From positions 1 through 64,000 of the forward strand of contig DATJRY010000008.1 in assembly GCA_035504415.1 (NCBI GenBank): a DNA stretch of 64,000 bases, written 5' to 3'. The notes under the pieces are model-generated. The model was given only the letters and a program-made list of their open reading frames with translations, had not been told where the DNA came from and made no database searches. Below, in pieces: positions 41,000-49,187 of this stretch. The position numbers were made by a program, and so were the translations under genes. This DNA is from Candidatus Sulfotelmatobacter sp. (lineage in GTDB: Bacteria > Vulcanimicrobiota > Vulcanimicrobiia > Vulcanimicrobiales > Vulcanimicrobiaceae). The stretch's first letter is position 1. Each line of letters starts with the position of its first letter.

Positions 41000-42712
41000 C
41001 TAGGGCGTGAGGGCCTCGACGTAATCGACGGGACCGTATTCGTCGCCGCCTCCGAGCACGTAGAACACGTTGTTGGCGACGGCCCCGGCCGCTTCGTCTT
41101 GGGGTTGCAGCAGCGAGGAGATCGTCGTCCACGTGTTGCTGGTCGGGTTGTACGCGGCCGCGGTGGTGAGCCAGCCCTGATTGTAGTTGTCGCCGCCCGC
41201 CTCATAGATCGTATTGTTGACGACGCCGACCGCGACCGACTCGCGTCCTTGCCCCGGCATCGAGGCTTCCGTCGCCCACGTGTTGTTCGACGGATTGTAC
41301 GCCTCGACCGTCGTCAGGTAGTTGCCGTTGTCGCCGCCGATCGCGTAGAGCGTGTTGTTCGCGACTGCGACGGCAACCGACTCGCGCGCGGTCGGGAGGG
41401 CCGCCTCCATCGTCCAGGCGTTCGTCGAGGGGTTGTAGGCCTGCACGTAGTTGACGGGACCGGAGCTGTTGCCGCCGCCGACGACGTAGAGGATTCCGTT
41501 GACGACGCCGACGCCGGCTCCGCTGACCGCTTGCGGCAGCGACGCCTTGGTCGACCAGGTGTTGCTCGACGGATCGTACGCCTCGACGGTCGTCAGAATG
41601 GTGTAGCTCGTATTGAAGCCGCCGACCGCGTAGAGGATCCCGTTGACGACACCGACGCCCATTCCTTCGCGCGTCGTCGGCATCGTCGCCTCTTCGGTCC
41701 ACGTGTTCGTCGACGGATTGTAGGCCTCGTTGGCGTTCGAGTCGGCGTAAGCGGTCAGCATGCCGCCGACGACGTAGATGATGTTGTTGATCGTCCCGGC
41801 AGCGAGGTTTTCGCGCACGGTCGGAACCGTGCTGACGTCGGACCAGAACGGCGGGTACTCGACGCTGAAGGTGATCGACCGTTGCGCCACGCCGTCGCCG
41901 CTGCTCGCGCCGCTGGCCGTCAGCGTGACGGTCCCCGTGCCCGAGCCGGTCGGCGTCAGGGAGAGCTGATAGGGGTTCTGCGAGACGCTGACCGAGACGA
42001 CGCCGCCGCTCTGCGTTGCCGAGAGTTTCGGTGCGCCCGGTGAGCTCGCCGCGATCGCCGTTCCATCGATCGTCGTGAGGTCGATCGGAAAGACCGCCGC
42101 GCCGGAGCTCGAGAGCGCGACGGCCCCCTGCCCGCTGCCGCTGCACAGCCCGCCGCTGGTCCCGCTCGGCAGCGAGCTGATCGCGATTGCCGGACCGGGA
42201 CAGGTCGTGGTGCCGACCTGCGCGTCGAGCGCCACGGCGAAGCTGTTGCCGTTCCCTTCCACGACCGCGATCGTTTGCGTTTGCTGAGAGAGCGCGTTGC
42301 CGGCGCCGCCGGCCTGGTCGTATGCGACCAGCGTGACCTTGTCCGTCCCGATGGGGAAGACCGCGGTGAACGTGCACGTCCACGGACTCGAGCCCGGGCA
42401 GTTGCCCGAGCCGGGAGTCACGTTGAACGTCTGCACGCCGAACGCGGAGACCTGGCCCGGCGTGAGCCCGCTGGCGGTGTCCAGCGTGAACGCGAGCGAT
42501 TCGGTTGCCGAGGACACGTATGCTGCACGGCGTGCGCGCGAAACGTCGTCGCGCGCCGGCACGACGATGGTGAACGTCGCGCGGCCCAGCGGAGCCGCCC
42601 CGCCGGAGGCAGGCGACGGCGACACCGGCACGGCGGCGCGGGACGCGCCCGTGCCGCCGCACGCCGTCAAGACGCCGAGCACCGCGAGCACGGTGAAACA
42701 ACGAAACCCCAT
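41000..42712 (-). CDS. Kelch-repeat lipoprotein
   Basis: 570 residues. Lipobox VLTAC with Cys18. N-terminal half: beta-sandwich type repeats (RRAAYVSSATESLAFTLD, TVTLTASGASSG). C-terminal half from about residue 300: six Kelch repeats, each with a Gly-Gly (IYVVGGM, LYAVGGF, LYVVGGG, LYAIGGD, IYEAGGD, FYVLGGG) and an AYNPSTNTW-type strand, which together make a six-bladed propeller. Outer-membrane or periplasmic. Kelch propellers in bacteria bind sugars or other proteins; no catalytic residues are evident. Confidence 0.9.
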   Translation of the reverse strand: MGFRCFTVLAVLGVLTACGGTGASRAAVPVSPSPASGGAAPLGRATFTIVVPARDDVSRARRAAYVSSATESLAFTLDTASGLTPGQVSAFGVQTFNVTPGSGNCPGSSPWTCTFTAVFPIGTDKVTLVAYDQAGGAGNALSQQTQTIAVVEGNGNSFAVALDAQVGTTTCPGPAIAISSLPSGTSGGLCSGSGQGAVALSSSGAAVFPIDLTTIDGTAIAASSPGAPKLSATQSGGVVSVSVSQNPYQLSLTPTGSGTGTVTLTASGASSGDGVAQRSITFSVEYPPFWSDVSTVPTVRENLAAGTINNIIYVVGGMLTAYADSNANEAYNPSTNTWTEEATMPTTREGMGVGVVNGILYAVGGFNTSYTILTTVEAYDPSSNTWSTKASLPQAVSGAGVGVVNGILYVVGGGNSSGPVNYVQAYNPSTNAWTMEAALPTARESVAVAVANNTLYAIGGDNGNYLTTVEAYNPSNNTWATEASMPGQGRESVAVGVVNNTIYEAGGDNYNQGWLTTAAAYNPTSNTWTTISSLLQPQDEAAGAVANNVFYVLGGGDEYGPVDYVEALTP

Positions 42713-42862
42713 GGGATCAGGGTAGGAGAGCGACCGTCGCCGTTCCGTCGCATCCCCGTACGCTCGTCGCGGAACGTCAATGAGCGCACATTCTGGCCGA
42801 CCCGACCGCCGCGATTTGCCCGAGCTGGGTCGGGAGGGGGCTATGGATTCAACCGGATACCT

Positions 42863-43909
42863 TCACGAGGTGTACGTTTGAGCGCCCAATAGTCCGTTCG
42901 CCGTCGCCGTGATGATCGTCGCGTCAGTCGGATCCCACGCAAGAGAAACGACTTCGGACCCGTAGTCCTGCCGCGCGAGTGGATTTGATGAACGCACGGG
43001 TGCCCAAACGATCACCGCGCCGCTCGCGTCGCTGCTTGCAAGCAGATCACCCCGATGCTGATATGCGAGCGCCGTGATGAGGTCGTCGTGCCCCTCGCAG
43101 GTGCGCGGTTTGGTGCCCTCCGGACTACGTTTGCAGTCCCAAATCGTCACTACATCGCTTCCGCCGGTGGCCAAATAGCGACTTGACGGATCCCATGCGA
43201 GTTGCAGCACCTTGGCCGGGTAGCCAGCCATCTGAAGATCGTCGCCGTTCTTTACGCGCCAGAAGTGTACGGTGCAGTCTTGGTCGCCCGTTGCGATGTA
43301 TCGCCCGTCGCGGCTGCAAGCGACCGAGAGAATCGAGCCCTTCCAGCGAAAGCGGCGAACTGGGCGGTCACGTGAAGGCGACCATATCGTGAGCGCACCG
43401 TACGCAGCCGTTACCAACGCTTGCGCACCCGCCTGCCAGACACACGCGGAGACGGTGCTCGGGTGCGGCGCATAGGAACGCACGAGCTGTCCGTCCGCTG
43501 TCCACAGGCGAACGATGCGACCGGCTGCGGTTGCGAAGACCTGCGCGCTCGACGTGCCTGCCCCACGCGGGTCAAAGGCGACGTGCTCGACCCAGGCTGC
43601 ACCGCCTTCGCACTCGGCGACCTGCTTGCCCGTGGCCACGTCCCAGATCCGGGCCCAGCCGTCCTGGCCACCGCTAACGAGCAGCGATTCGTCCGGGCTC
43701 CACGAAAGCGCGAGCGTGCCGTTCGCGTGTCCGCGGAAGCTCACGACGAAATCGCCGTTTCGTCCGTCCAGCACGACGATCCGACCGCTCGACGTGGCGG
43801 CAGCGACGAAAGTACCGCGACGCGAGCACGTGACGGCGATCGGATAGTCGTCCACATCGTACGACCACCGTTCGGCAAGCTGGTCCGGTGCGGCTATTGT
43901 CCCAGACAC
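42863..43909 (-). CDS. WD40-repeat protein
   Basis: 348 residues from GTG 43909, which overlaps the COG0523 GTPase gene by 16 bases. No signal peptide, so cytoplasmic. At least six WD blades are visible, with endings such as [42 protein letters not shown] and VIVWAPV, forming a seven-bladed propeller together with the N-terminal strands. WD40 proteins next to COG0523 metallochaperones are known in bacterial zinc/cobalt loci; a scaffold role for metal transfer is inference. Possibly co-translated with the GTPase. Confidence 0.88.
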   Translation of the reverse strand: MSGTIAAPDQLAERWSYDVDDYPIAVTCSRRGTFVAAATSSGRIVVLDGRNGDFVVSFRGHANGTLALSWSPDESLLVSGGQDGWARIWDVATGKQVAECEGGAAWVEHVAFDPRGAGTSSAQVFATAAGRIVRLWTADGQLVRSYAPHPSTVSACVWQAGAQALVTAAYGALTIWSPSRDRPVRRFRWKGSILSVACSRDGRYIATGDQDCTVHFWRVKNGDDLQMAGYPAKVLQLAWDPSSRYLATGGSDVVTIWDCKRSPEGTKPRTCEGHDDLITALAYQHRGDLLASSDASGAVIVWAPVRSSNPLARQDYGSEVVSLAWDPTDATIITATANGLLGAQTYTS

Positions 43910-45255
43910 GCGCGAAAATCCCTGGTAAGCGCTTCGCGGTCGAGATTGCGCCCAATGAACACGAGCGTATTTCGGCGCGGCTCACTACCCCATTCGCGAT
44001 CGGGCCGGCCGTCAAAGAGCATGTGGACACCTTGAAATACGAAGCGGCATGGGGAGTTCTCGATACTCAGCACGCCCTTCATGCGGAAAATATCCGGACC
44101 CAAGTTCTGTAGGACGTTTCGGAAGAAGACGTCGAGTCGCGCCTCGACGCAGTCTCCCTCCATCTCGATGCCGACGGACGTCACCGTCGCGTCATGTGTG
44201 TGGTTCGGCTTGTACGCAATCGTTTGTGCCGGCGCGACGGGCAGTCCGGTCGCCGCCGTGACCGTGACCGCGTATTCGACGCCGCCGTGCTGCGTGAAAA
44301 CGGCGTACGTCCCCGGCTCCTCGACCGCGATGCGCACGAGCGTCGCTCGCTTTCCGTTCAGCGCGATACGCCAACGTCGCTCGCCCGGATGAATCCGATC
44401 GATCGAATGGCGTTCGATCGGCGGGCCGGAAAAGGCGAGCGTCGCTCGCTCCGCGACGTCGCCGAGGACAGCCGTGCCGTCTCCGCCTGCCGCCAACACG
44501 ACGAGATCCATCGACTTGTCAGGACCGGCGGAGAGCTGCAAATCGTACGTGCCCGCTTTGAGCTGATAGGCACCCGCCCACTCGAACGGGTGCTCGGGTT
44601 CGAGGAACGCGGGGCGCACGTCGAGCGCACGGTCCAGATCGAAACCGCCGACGTCGAGGATGCGCTCCATCTCGATCGCTGCATTCGTGGTCCGAAAAAT
44701 CTTCGCGGCGCCGTTCATCGACCGAATGCGAGCCTCGAGCACGTCGAGAGCCTGCGCGTCGACCAGGTCGACCTTGTTCAGCAAGATGACGTCCGCGAAG
44801 GCGATCTGCTCTTTGAGCTCTGTGCTCTCGTCGAAATGCTGCTCGAAGTGAAGCGCGTCGACGAGGGTCACGATCCCGTCGAGCCGCGTCTTCGACCGAA
44901 CGTCCTGATCCACGAAGAACGTCTGAGCCACCGGTCCGGGATCGGCCAGGCCGGTCGTTTCGACCAAAATGTAATCGAATTTGTCTTTCCGTTTCATCAG
45001 TGTCCCGAGAATGCGGATCAAGTCACCGCGCACGGTGCAACAGATGCAGCCGTTGTTCATCTCGAACACTTCCTCGTCGGCGCCGATGACCAGGTCCTGG
45101 TCGACGCCGATCTCGCCGAACTCGTTCTCGATGACGGCGATACGCTTGCCGTGATTTTCGGTGAGAATGCGATTGAGTAAGGTCGTCTTGCCCGAACCGA
45201 GAAAGCCGGTCAAAACCGTAACCGGAACGGTGGAATCGCCGACGGTCGTCGTCAC
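43894..45255 (-). CDS. COG0523 metal GTPase (CobW/ZNG1 family) with an inserted domain
   Basis: 453 residues, about 100 more than usual. GTG start, GTGA overlap with the permease gene. G1 motif GFLGSGKTT at 17-25, metal-binding C70-I-C72-C73 in [15 protein letters not shown] (switch) and LLNKVDL (G4). The CobW C-terminal domain is at about 350-453 ([19 protein letters not shown]). Between them, about residues 220-345 form an extra beta-rich insert ([36 protein letters not shown]) that I do not know from standard members. Role: GTP-driven delivery of Ni, Co or Zn to a client; the nickel/cobalt permease upstream points to Ni/Co. Confidence 0.9.
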   Translation of the reverse strand: MTTTVGDSTVPVTVLTGFLGSGKTTLLNRILTENHGKRIAVIENEFGEIGVDQDLVIGADEEVFEMNNGCICCTVRGDLIRILGTLMKRKDKFDYILVETTGLADPGPVAQTFFVDQDVRSKTRLDGIVTLVDALHFEQHFDESTELKEQIAFADVILLNKVDLVDAQALDVLEARIRSMNGAAKIFRTTNAAIEMERILDVGGFDLDRALDVRPAFLEPEHPFEWAGAYQLKAGTYDLQLSAGPDKSMDLVVLAAGGDGTAVLGDVAERATLAFSGPPIERHSIDRIHPGERRWRIALNGKRATLVRIAVEEPGTYAVFTQHGGVEYAVTVTAATGLPVAPAQTIAYKPNHTHDATVTSVGIEMEGDCVEARLDVFFRNVLQNLGPDIFRMKGVLSIENSPCRFVFQGVHMLFDGRPDREWGSEPRRNTLVFIGRNLDREALTRDFRACLGQ

Positions 45256-46046
45256 GTGAGCTCACTTCTTTCCGCGAGGGCGTTTTCACGCGCTCCCGCT
45301 TGCAGCATGAGGAAGGCGTAGGTCGTGAAGAGGGCCAGCATGAGGCTCGCGCTCACGATGACGTCCGAAAACGGCGGCTTCCAGCCGAGGAGCTGCGCGA
45401 GCTGATATGCGGCTACCGCAACCGCAAAAGCCGTGATCGCGATCAGCCAGATGCGTTTCGCGCGCCGAAGCGCCGATGCACGCAGCGAAATGAATCGGTG
45501 CACGAGAAAGCCGTCGAGCGCATCGGTGCAGAGAATGCCGCAGCAAAACGCGAGGCCGATCAGCACGGCCCCGATGACGCCGGCACCCGCGCTGAACGCG
45601 ATCGCGTACGTCGCGAGTTGGCTCGACGTCTCGAATCCCAGGCCGAACAGCAGCCCGGTCGGGAGTGCGATCAGGACGTGGCTGCTGGCGCGCCAAGCCG
45701 CCGGGATGATGCGGGTTCGCGGCGAGCCGGTGACGTCGTCGCGCAGCGCGAGCTGAGTCAAATTCAGCGCTGCGACCGCCAGCAAAACGACCGTGCCGAC
45801 CCAGCCGCCGATCTGCTCGACGAGCGCCCGGTACGGCGTGAACCACGTCCCGAGCAGACCGACCAACGCGGCAATGGCAAGAACCATGATCGAATGGCCG
45901 CCGGCAAAGAGCGCGCCCACGTAGCGGCTTCCGCGCGGCGCCCGCTCGTGCGAGTTCCGGGTGAGGTTGTCGATGATGGCGAGGTGGTCGGGATCGGCTC
46001 CATGGCGCAGGCCGAGGACGAAAACGCTGAGCGCGGCGACGAGCAT
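45252..46046 (-). CDS. NiCoT-family nickel/cobalt permease
   Basis: 264 residues from ATG 46046; a TTG at 46064 is in frame but lies inside the putative operator. The signature [14 protein letters not shown] is the H-x4-D-H motif of HoxN/NixA type permeases, with about eight membrane helices ([40 protein letters not shown]). Imports Ni2+ and/or Co2+ with high affinity. First gene of the operon permease-GTPase-WD40, divergent from the Fur-family gene; two Nur-type boxes lie in between, so repression by a nickel-loaded Fur-family protein is likely. Confidence 0.88.
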   Translation of the reverse strand: MLVAALSVFVLGLRHGADPDHLAIIDNLTRNSHERAPRGSRYVGALFAGGHSIMVLAIAALVGLLGTWFTPYRALVEQIGGWVGTVVLLAVAALNLTQLALRDDVTGSPRTRIIPAAWRASSHVLIALPTGLLFGLGFETSSQLATYAIAFSAGAGVIGAVLIGLAFCCGILCTDALDGFLVHRFISLRASALRRAKRIWLIAITAFAVAVAAYQLAQLLGWKPPFSDVIVSASLMLALFTTYAFLMLQAGARENALAERSELT

Positions 46047-46058
46047 GGGCGGTAGGTG

Positions 46059-46096
46059 TTGCAACTGAGTAGCATATTCCTGCGACTGAGTTGCAA
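46059..46096. promoter_or_regulatory. Two Nur-type Fur-family boxes in the divergent promoter
   Basis: Box 1 at 46059-46075: TTGCAA-CTGAG-TAGCAT. Box 2 at 46080-46096: CTGCGA-CTGAG-TTGCAA. Each is a near-palindrome with a 5-base centre and the two are 21 bases apart (two helical turns). The published Nur box of Streptomyces, as I recall it, is tTGCaa-N5-ttGCAA; half of each box matches it fully. They sit 13 bases before the permease ATG and 35 before the fur-like ATG. Confidence 0.75.
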
Positions 46097-46130
46097 ATCA
46101 CGGGCTGCCCAGCGGGTCGTAGCGAAGGCC

Positions 46131-46556
46131 ATGACCGTGTTCGCTGAACGGCCGCTCTATCTCACCGCGACGCGTCGCAGAATCACCGCCCTGCTCGAAC
46201 AAGAGCAGCGCTACCTCACGGCTGCCGCGGTTATGACGAAGCTCAAGGCGAGCATACCGACGCTCGCCAAGTCGACCGTGTACCGGACCTTAGAACGGCT
46301 CGAATCGAGCGGTTTCGTCACGAGCCGCACGGAGGCCGATGGCGAGACGAGCTACGTTTGGTGCCACAGCGCCCACCATCACCACGCGATCTGCCGCACC
46401 TGCGGCCGCGTGACCGACGTCGACTGCGAGGCGATCGACGCCCTCAAACAGCGTTTGCTCGACGAGGCCGGATTCGTCGTGGACGGCCACGCTATCGAAT
46501 TGCTCGGCTACTGCGCCCAGTGCCGCGAGAAGCGCGAACCCGGCAGCCGGAAGTAG
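46131..46556 (+). CDS. Fur-family metal-responsive regulator, probably Nur-like
   Basis: 141 residues from ATG 46131 (GAAGG upstream). Fur fold: winged helix (TATRRRITALLEQEQRYLTA, TLAKSTVYRTLERLESSGFV), then the dimerisation domain with HHHHAICRTCGRVTDVDCEAI and a second CxxC in YCAQCREK, the structural zinc site. The four-His cluster and neighbours supply the regulatory metal site. Given the nickel permease on the other side of two Nur-type boxes, I infer nickel-sensing rather than iron or zinc; Zur is the alternative because COG0523 genes are often Zur targets. Confidence 0.86.
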   Translation: MTVFAERPLYLTATRRRITALLEQEQRYLTAAAVMTKLKASIPTLAKSTVYRTLERLESSGFVTSRTEADGETSYVWCHSAHHHHAICRTCGRVTDVDCEAIDALKQRLLDEAGFVVDGHAIELLGYCAQCREKREPGSRK

Positions 46557-46569
46557 GCTGCCGGCGCGG

Positions 46570-47088
46570 TCAGGAGACCATGAAGCCGTGGACCAAAGAT
46601 CGCACGGCAGCTGCGACGTGGCGATCTTGACCCTCGCCGACGATTGTGTACCTGAGGTGTCCGGCGCGGTCGAAGATGAGCTGCGTCGGCCAGGCAGAGA
46701 CGCCATAGGCGTCCCAGATGCGATGTTCGTTGTCTAGCGCAATCGGCCACGGCAGCGCGGCGGCTTGGCGCTGTCTCGCTACGTAGCCGATGGCCTTCTG
46801 GTAACTCGGCACTTCCGGCGTGTGCACGGCCACGATCTCGAGCTCCGATCGTGGATAGGCCGCGTAGAGGTTCTTCAACGCCGGCGTGACGTTCGTGCAG
46901 TTGACGCACTCGAACGTGAAGACGTCGAGCAGGACGACCCGGCCCCTCAGGCTCGCGAGCGTGGGGTGTCCGCCCAACCATCCCGTGGCCAGCGCGAGAG
47001 AGCCGAGGCTCGGCGCCGCCTGGGCGCACTGCGCTCGCAGAATCGCCGCGCCGCCGAGTATCGTGGCGAGGAGCGCTGCGCGTTTCAT
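46570..47088 (-). CDS. Secreted thioredoxin-like protein (TlpA/DipZ C-terminal type)
   Basis: 172 residues, ATG 47088 after GAGGG. Signal peptide ends near QAAP. Redox motif C-V-N-C in LLDVFTFECVNCTN, the DipZ/redoxin-type start; cis-Pro block SAWPTQLIFDRAG. Thiol-disulfide exchange in the periplasm. Last of three genes (Met/His-rich peptide, peroxiredoxin, this), nine bases after the peroxiredoxin. Converges with the Fur-family gene, leaving 13 bases between stops. Confidence 0.86.
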   Translation of the reverse strand: MKRAALLATILGGAAILRAQCAQAAPSLGSLALATGWLGGHPTLASLRGRVVLLDVFTFECVNCTNVTPALKNLYAAYPRSELEIVAVHTPEVPSYQKAIGYVARQRQAAALPWPIALDNEHRIWDAYGVSAWPTQLIFDRAGHLRYTIVGEGQDRHVAAAVRSLVHGFMVS

Positions 47089-47097
47089 TGCGGTCCC

Positions 47098-47793
47098 TCA
47101 GAGCGCGCGGTGATCGCGAGTGCTTGCGCAAGATGCCAAAGGCGTCAATGCGGCAACGGCGGCCAGTGTCTCTTCGGGATCCGGCCGATAACGATAATCC
47201 GCGTTGACCTGCGCATCGACGATGGTGCCGTTGCGGTCGATGACATACCGGGCCGGGATCGGCAGGCGCCATGTGCCGGCCGCATTGATGCGGCCGAGAT
47301 CGTTACGGAAGACGTTCCGGTACAAGTCGCGCAGGTATGCCGGAAAGGAGTATGCGAGACCGAAACGTTCCGCTACGTCGGCATTGGGGTCCACCAGCAT
47401 CGGAAAGGCGATGTCGTGCTTCGCGCGATAGGCACCGGCGGATGCGGCGGACTGCGGCGTGATGACGACGAGCGAGGCGCCTAGATGACGGAAGTGCTCG
47501 TACGAGTCGTTCAACGCCTTGAGCTCCTCGTTGCAGAACGGGCACCACGTGCCTCGGTAGAACGACACGACGAGCGGGCCCTTGGAGAGGAGCTCCGCGG
47601 ACGAGACGCGATTGCCGTCGAGATCCAAGAGGGCAAACGCCGGCACTACGTCGCCGGCCGTGAGCGCGTGGTTTGCGGCACCGTCGGTGCGCAGTTCGCC
47701 GAGGTGGCGCTCGAGCAGCTGCGCGACCTCGGGCTTGAGCGTCGTCGCCGCCTTCTCGCGCATCATTGCGAGCCGGTCGTTCAACGTCGGCAT
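47098..47793 (-). CDS. Peroxiredoxin (AhpC/TSA family, Cys-x-x-Cys type)
   Basis: 231 residues from ATG 47793, two bases after the stop of the preceding gene. Peroxidatic site FYRGTWCPFCNEELKAL (Cys-Pro-Phe-Cys), in a PrxQ/AhpC-TSA-like fold (ALLDLDGNRVSSAELL before it, VITPQSAASAGAYRAKHDI after). N-terminal 60 residues are an extra helical piece (LKPEVAQLLERHLGEL). No signal peptide, so cytoplasmic. Reduces peroxides; co-transcribed with the metal-binding peptide, which suggests a response to metal or oxidative stress. Confidence 0.88.
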   Translation of the reverse strand: MPTLNDRLAMMREKAATTLKPEVAQLLERHLGELRTDGAANHALTAGDVVPAFALLDLDGNRVSSAELLSKGPLVVSFYRGTWCPFCNEELKALNDSYEHFRHLGASLVVITPQSAASAGAYRAKHDIAFPMLVDPNADVAERFGLAYSFPAYLRDLYRNVFRNDLGRINAAGTWRLPIPARYVIDRNGTIVDAQVNADYRYRPDPEETLAAVAALTPLASCASTRDHRAL

Positions 47794-47794
47794 G

Positions 47795-48028
47795 TTAGGG
47801 CTTCGGTGAGGCGTGGGGCTTCGAAGCATGCGCCATTGAGCCGCTATGGCTCATCGTGCTATGGCTCATCGTGCCGTGGGTCATCGTGCCGTGGGCCATC
47901 GAACTGCTGTGGCTCATGGCGTGGTGCGTCATCGCGCCGGTCGCTTTCGGTGCCGGGGCTCGAGCGGAGACGGCGAAGGGGATGGCAGCTAGTGCGAGGG
48001 TGAGCACTGCGGGGGCGAACCGATTCAT
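47795..48028 (-). CDS. Secreted Met/His-rich MxH-repeat peptide
   Basis: 77 residues from ATG 48028, with GGAGG five bases upstream. Signal peptide NRFAPAVLTLALAAIPFAVSARA. The mature part has seven M-x-H units (MTH, MSH, MAH, MTH, MSH, MSH, MAH) separated by Ser/Gly/Thr, and ends HASKPHASPKP. No Cys. Met and His in this density bind Cu(I)/Cu(II), Ni or Zn in the periplasm. Directly coupled to the peroxiredoxin and redoxin genes. The GTAAG dyad at 48085-48098 is 57 bases upstream. The repeats are encoded by a tandem DNA repeat (about 47830-47925), so unit number may vary between strains. Confidence 0.78.
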   Translation of the reverse strand: MNRFAPAVLTLALAAIPFAVSARAPAPKATGAMTHHAMSHSSSMAHGTMTHGTMSHSTMSHSGSMAHASKPHASPKP

Positions 48029-48084
48029 GTGGTCCTCCAGAGAGAAGGTCCAGGGCATCATGGCACCGAGGCGCAGAAAGCGAT

Positions 48085-48098
48085 GTAAGCGCCCTTAC
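48085..48098. promoter_or_regulatory. GTAAG-N4-CTTAC dyad, site 2
   Basis: GTAAGCGCCCTTAC, read on the minus strand as GTAAGGGCGCTTAC. It is 57 bases upstream of the Met/His-rich peptide start. Confidence 0.6.
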
Positions 48099-48176
48099 CG
48101 CTGAGCATGATTCAAGCGCTCGGTGGCTTCCAAGATCGGAGGCGAGGGGCTGTTTCGCCCGCGCGGTCGAGGTGCG

Positions 48177-48190
48177 GTAAGCCTCCTTAC
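48177..48190. promoter_or_regulatory. GTAAG-N4-CTTAC dyad, site 3
   Basis: GTAAGCCTCCTTAC, 67 bases upstream of the ketopantoate-reductase-like gene and 92 bases from site 2 in the same divergent region. Confidence 0.6.
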
Positions 48191-48257
48191 GGCGCGACGC
48201 CGCGCGCCGTATCACGCTCATGCGAAGACAAGACACATCGGTCGAACTGGAGGTAGA

Positions 48258-49187
48258 ATGCGCATCGCTGTCATGGGCTCCGGCGGAGTGGGCGGATATT
48301 TCGGAGGCCGCCTGGCGGCTGCCGGCGCTGACGTGACCTTCATCGCGCGGGGCACACAGCTCGAAGCCCTCCGCGACCAAGGACTGCGCATTCAAAGCGA
48401 ACTCGGCGATCTTACCATTGCCGTAACCGTCTGTGAGGAGCCACGCGAAGCCGGACCCGTCGATCTCGTGATTCTCAGCGTGAAGCTGTGGGACACAGAA
48501 GCCGCCATCACGGCAATCGCTCCCCTGATGACCGACCGAACTGCCGTGATGTCGCTTCAGAACGGCGTCACGAAGGACGATGCGCTACGCGCGGCGTTCG
48601 GCAGTGAGCGCGTCGTGGGCGCGTTGTGTTACATCGGAGCTGCGATCGCGGAGCCGGGCGTGATTCGGCACACGGGCAAGTTGCAGCGGCTGGTCGTGGG
48701 TGAGTACGGCGGTCGGTCATCCGAGCGCGTGGCGGCCTTCGCCGAACTGTGCCGACGAGCTGCCATCGACGTCGAAGTGAGCACGGACATCGAACGCGCC
48801 GTCTGGGAGAAGTTCGTGTTTCTCGTCGGCTTCAGCGGAGCGACGTCGGTCATTCGGCAACCGATCGGCCCGATCCGCGGTAACGCGGGCGCGCGAACGT
48901 TCCTCGCTGCGCTGTTCGCCGAGACGGCTACCGTCGGAAGGGCCGGCGGTGTCCAGCTACCGGACGACTTCGCAGAGAATCGGCTGGCGTTCTGCGACAC
49001 ACTGCATCCCGCGTTCACCTCCTCGATGCACGGAGATCTCGAGCGCGGGGGCCGTCTTGAAGTTCCTTGGCTTCATGGCGTCGTTTCCGACCTGGGCTCA
49101 CGAGCCGGGATACCAACGCCGGCGAACGACTTCGTTCGTAACGTCCTCTCCGTCTACGTCGATGGTCCTCCGGTCGTCGGGCCGTGA
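48258..49187 (+). CDS. Ketopantoate reductase family protein (ApbA/PanE-like)
   Basis: 309 residues from ATG 48258 (GGAGG-TAGA upstream). Rossmann start MRIAVMGSGGVGGYFGGRLA (NADP type), VDLVILSVKLWDTEAA, LQNGVTKDDAL and the conserved Lys in WEKFVFLVGFSGATS, with a C-terminal helical domain. PanE reduces 2-dehydropantoate in CoA synthesis; distant family members act on other 2-keto or 3-hydroxy acids. The coupled gene after it is an enolase-superfamily enzyme, so a sugar-acid or keto-acid role is equally likely. GTGA overlap with that gene. Confidence 0.85.
   Translation: MRIAVMGSGGVGGYFGGRLAAAGADVTFIARGTQLEALRDQGLRIQSELGDLTIAVTVCEEPREAGPVDLVILSVKLWDTEAAITAIAPLMTDRTAVMSLQNGVTKDDALRAAFGSERVVGALCYIGAAIAEPGVIRHTGKLQRLVVGEYGGRSSERVAAFAELCRRAAIDVEVSTDIERAVWEKFVFLVGFSGATSVIRQPIGPIRGNAGARTFLAALFAETATVGRAGGVQLPDDFAENRLAFCDTLHPAFTSSMHGDLERGGRLEVPWLHGVVSDLGSRAGIPTPANDFVRNVLSVYVDGPPVVGP

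Noticed and set aside
46047-46064. TTG start for the NiCoT permease
   Set aside because: The codon lies inside Nur-type box 1; ATG 46046 is more plausible.
47830-47925. Tandem repeats that could suggest a CRISPR or satellite
   Set aside because: They are the in-frame code for M-x-H units of a secreted peptide; no spacers and no cas genes.
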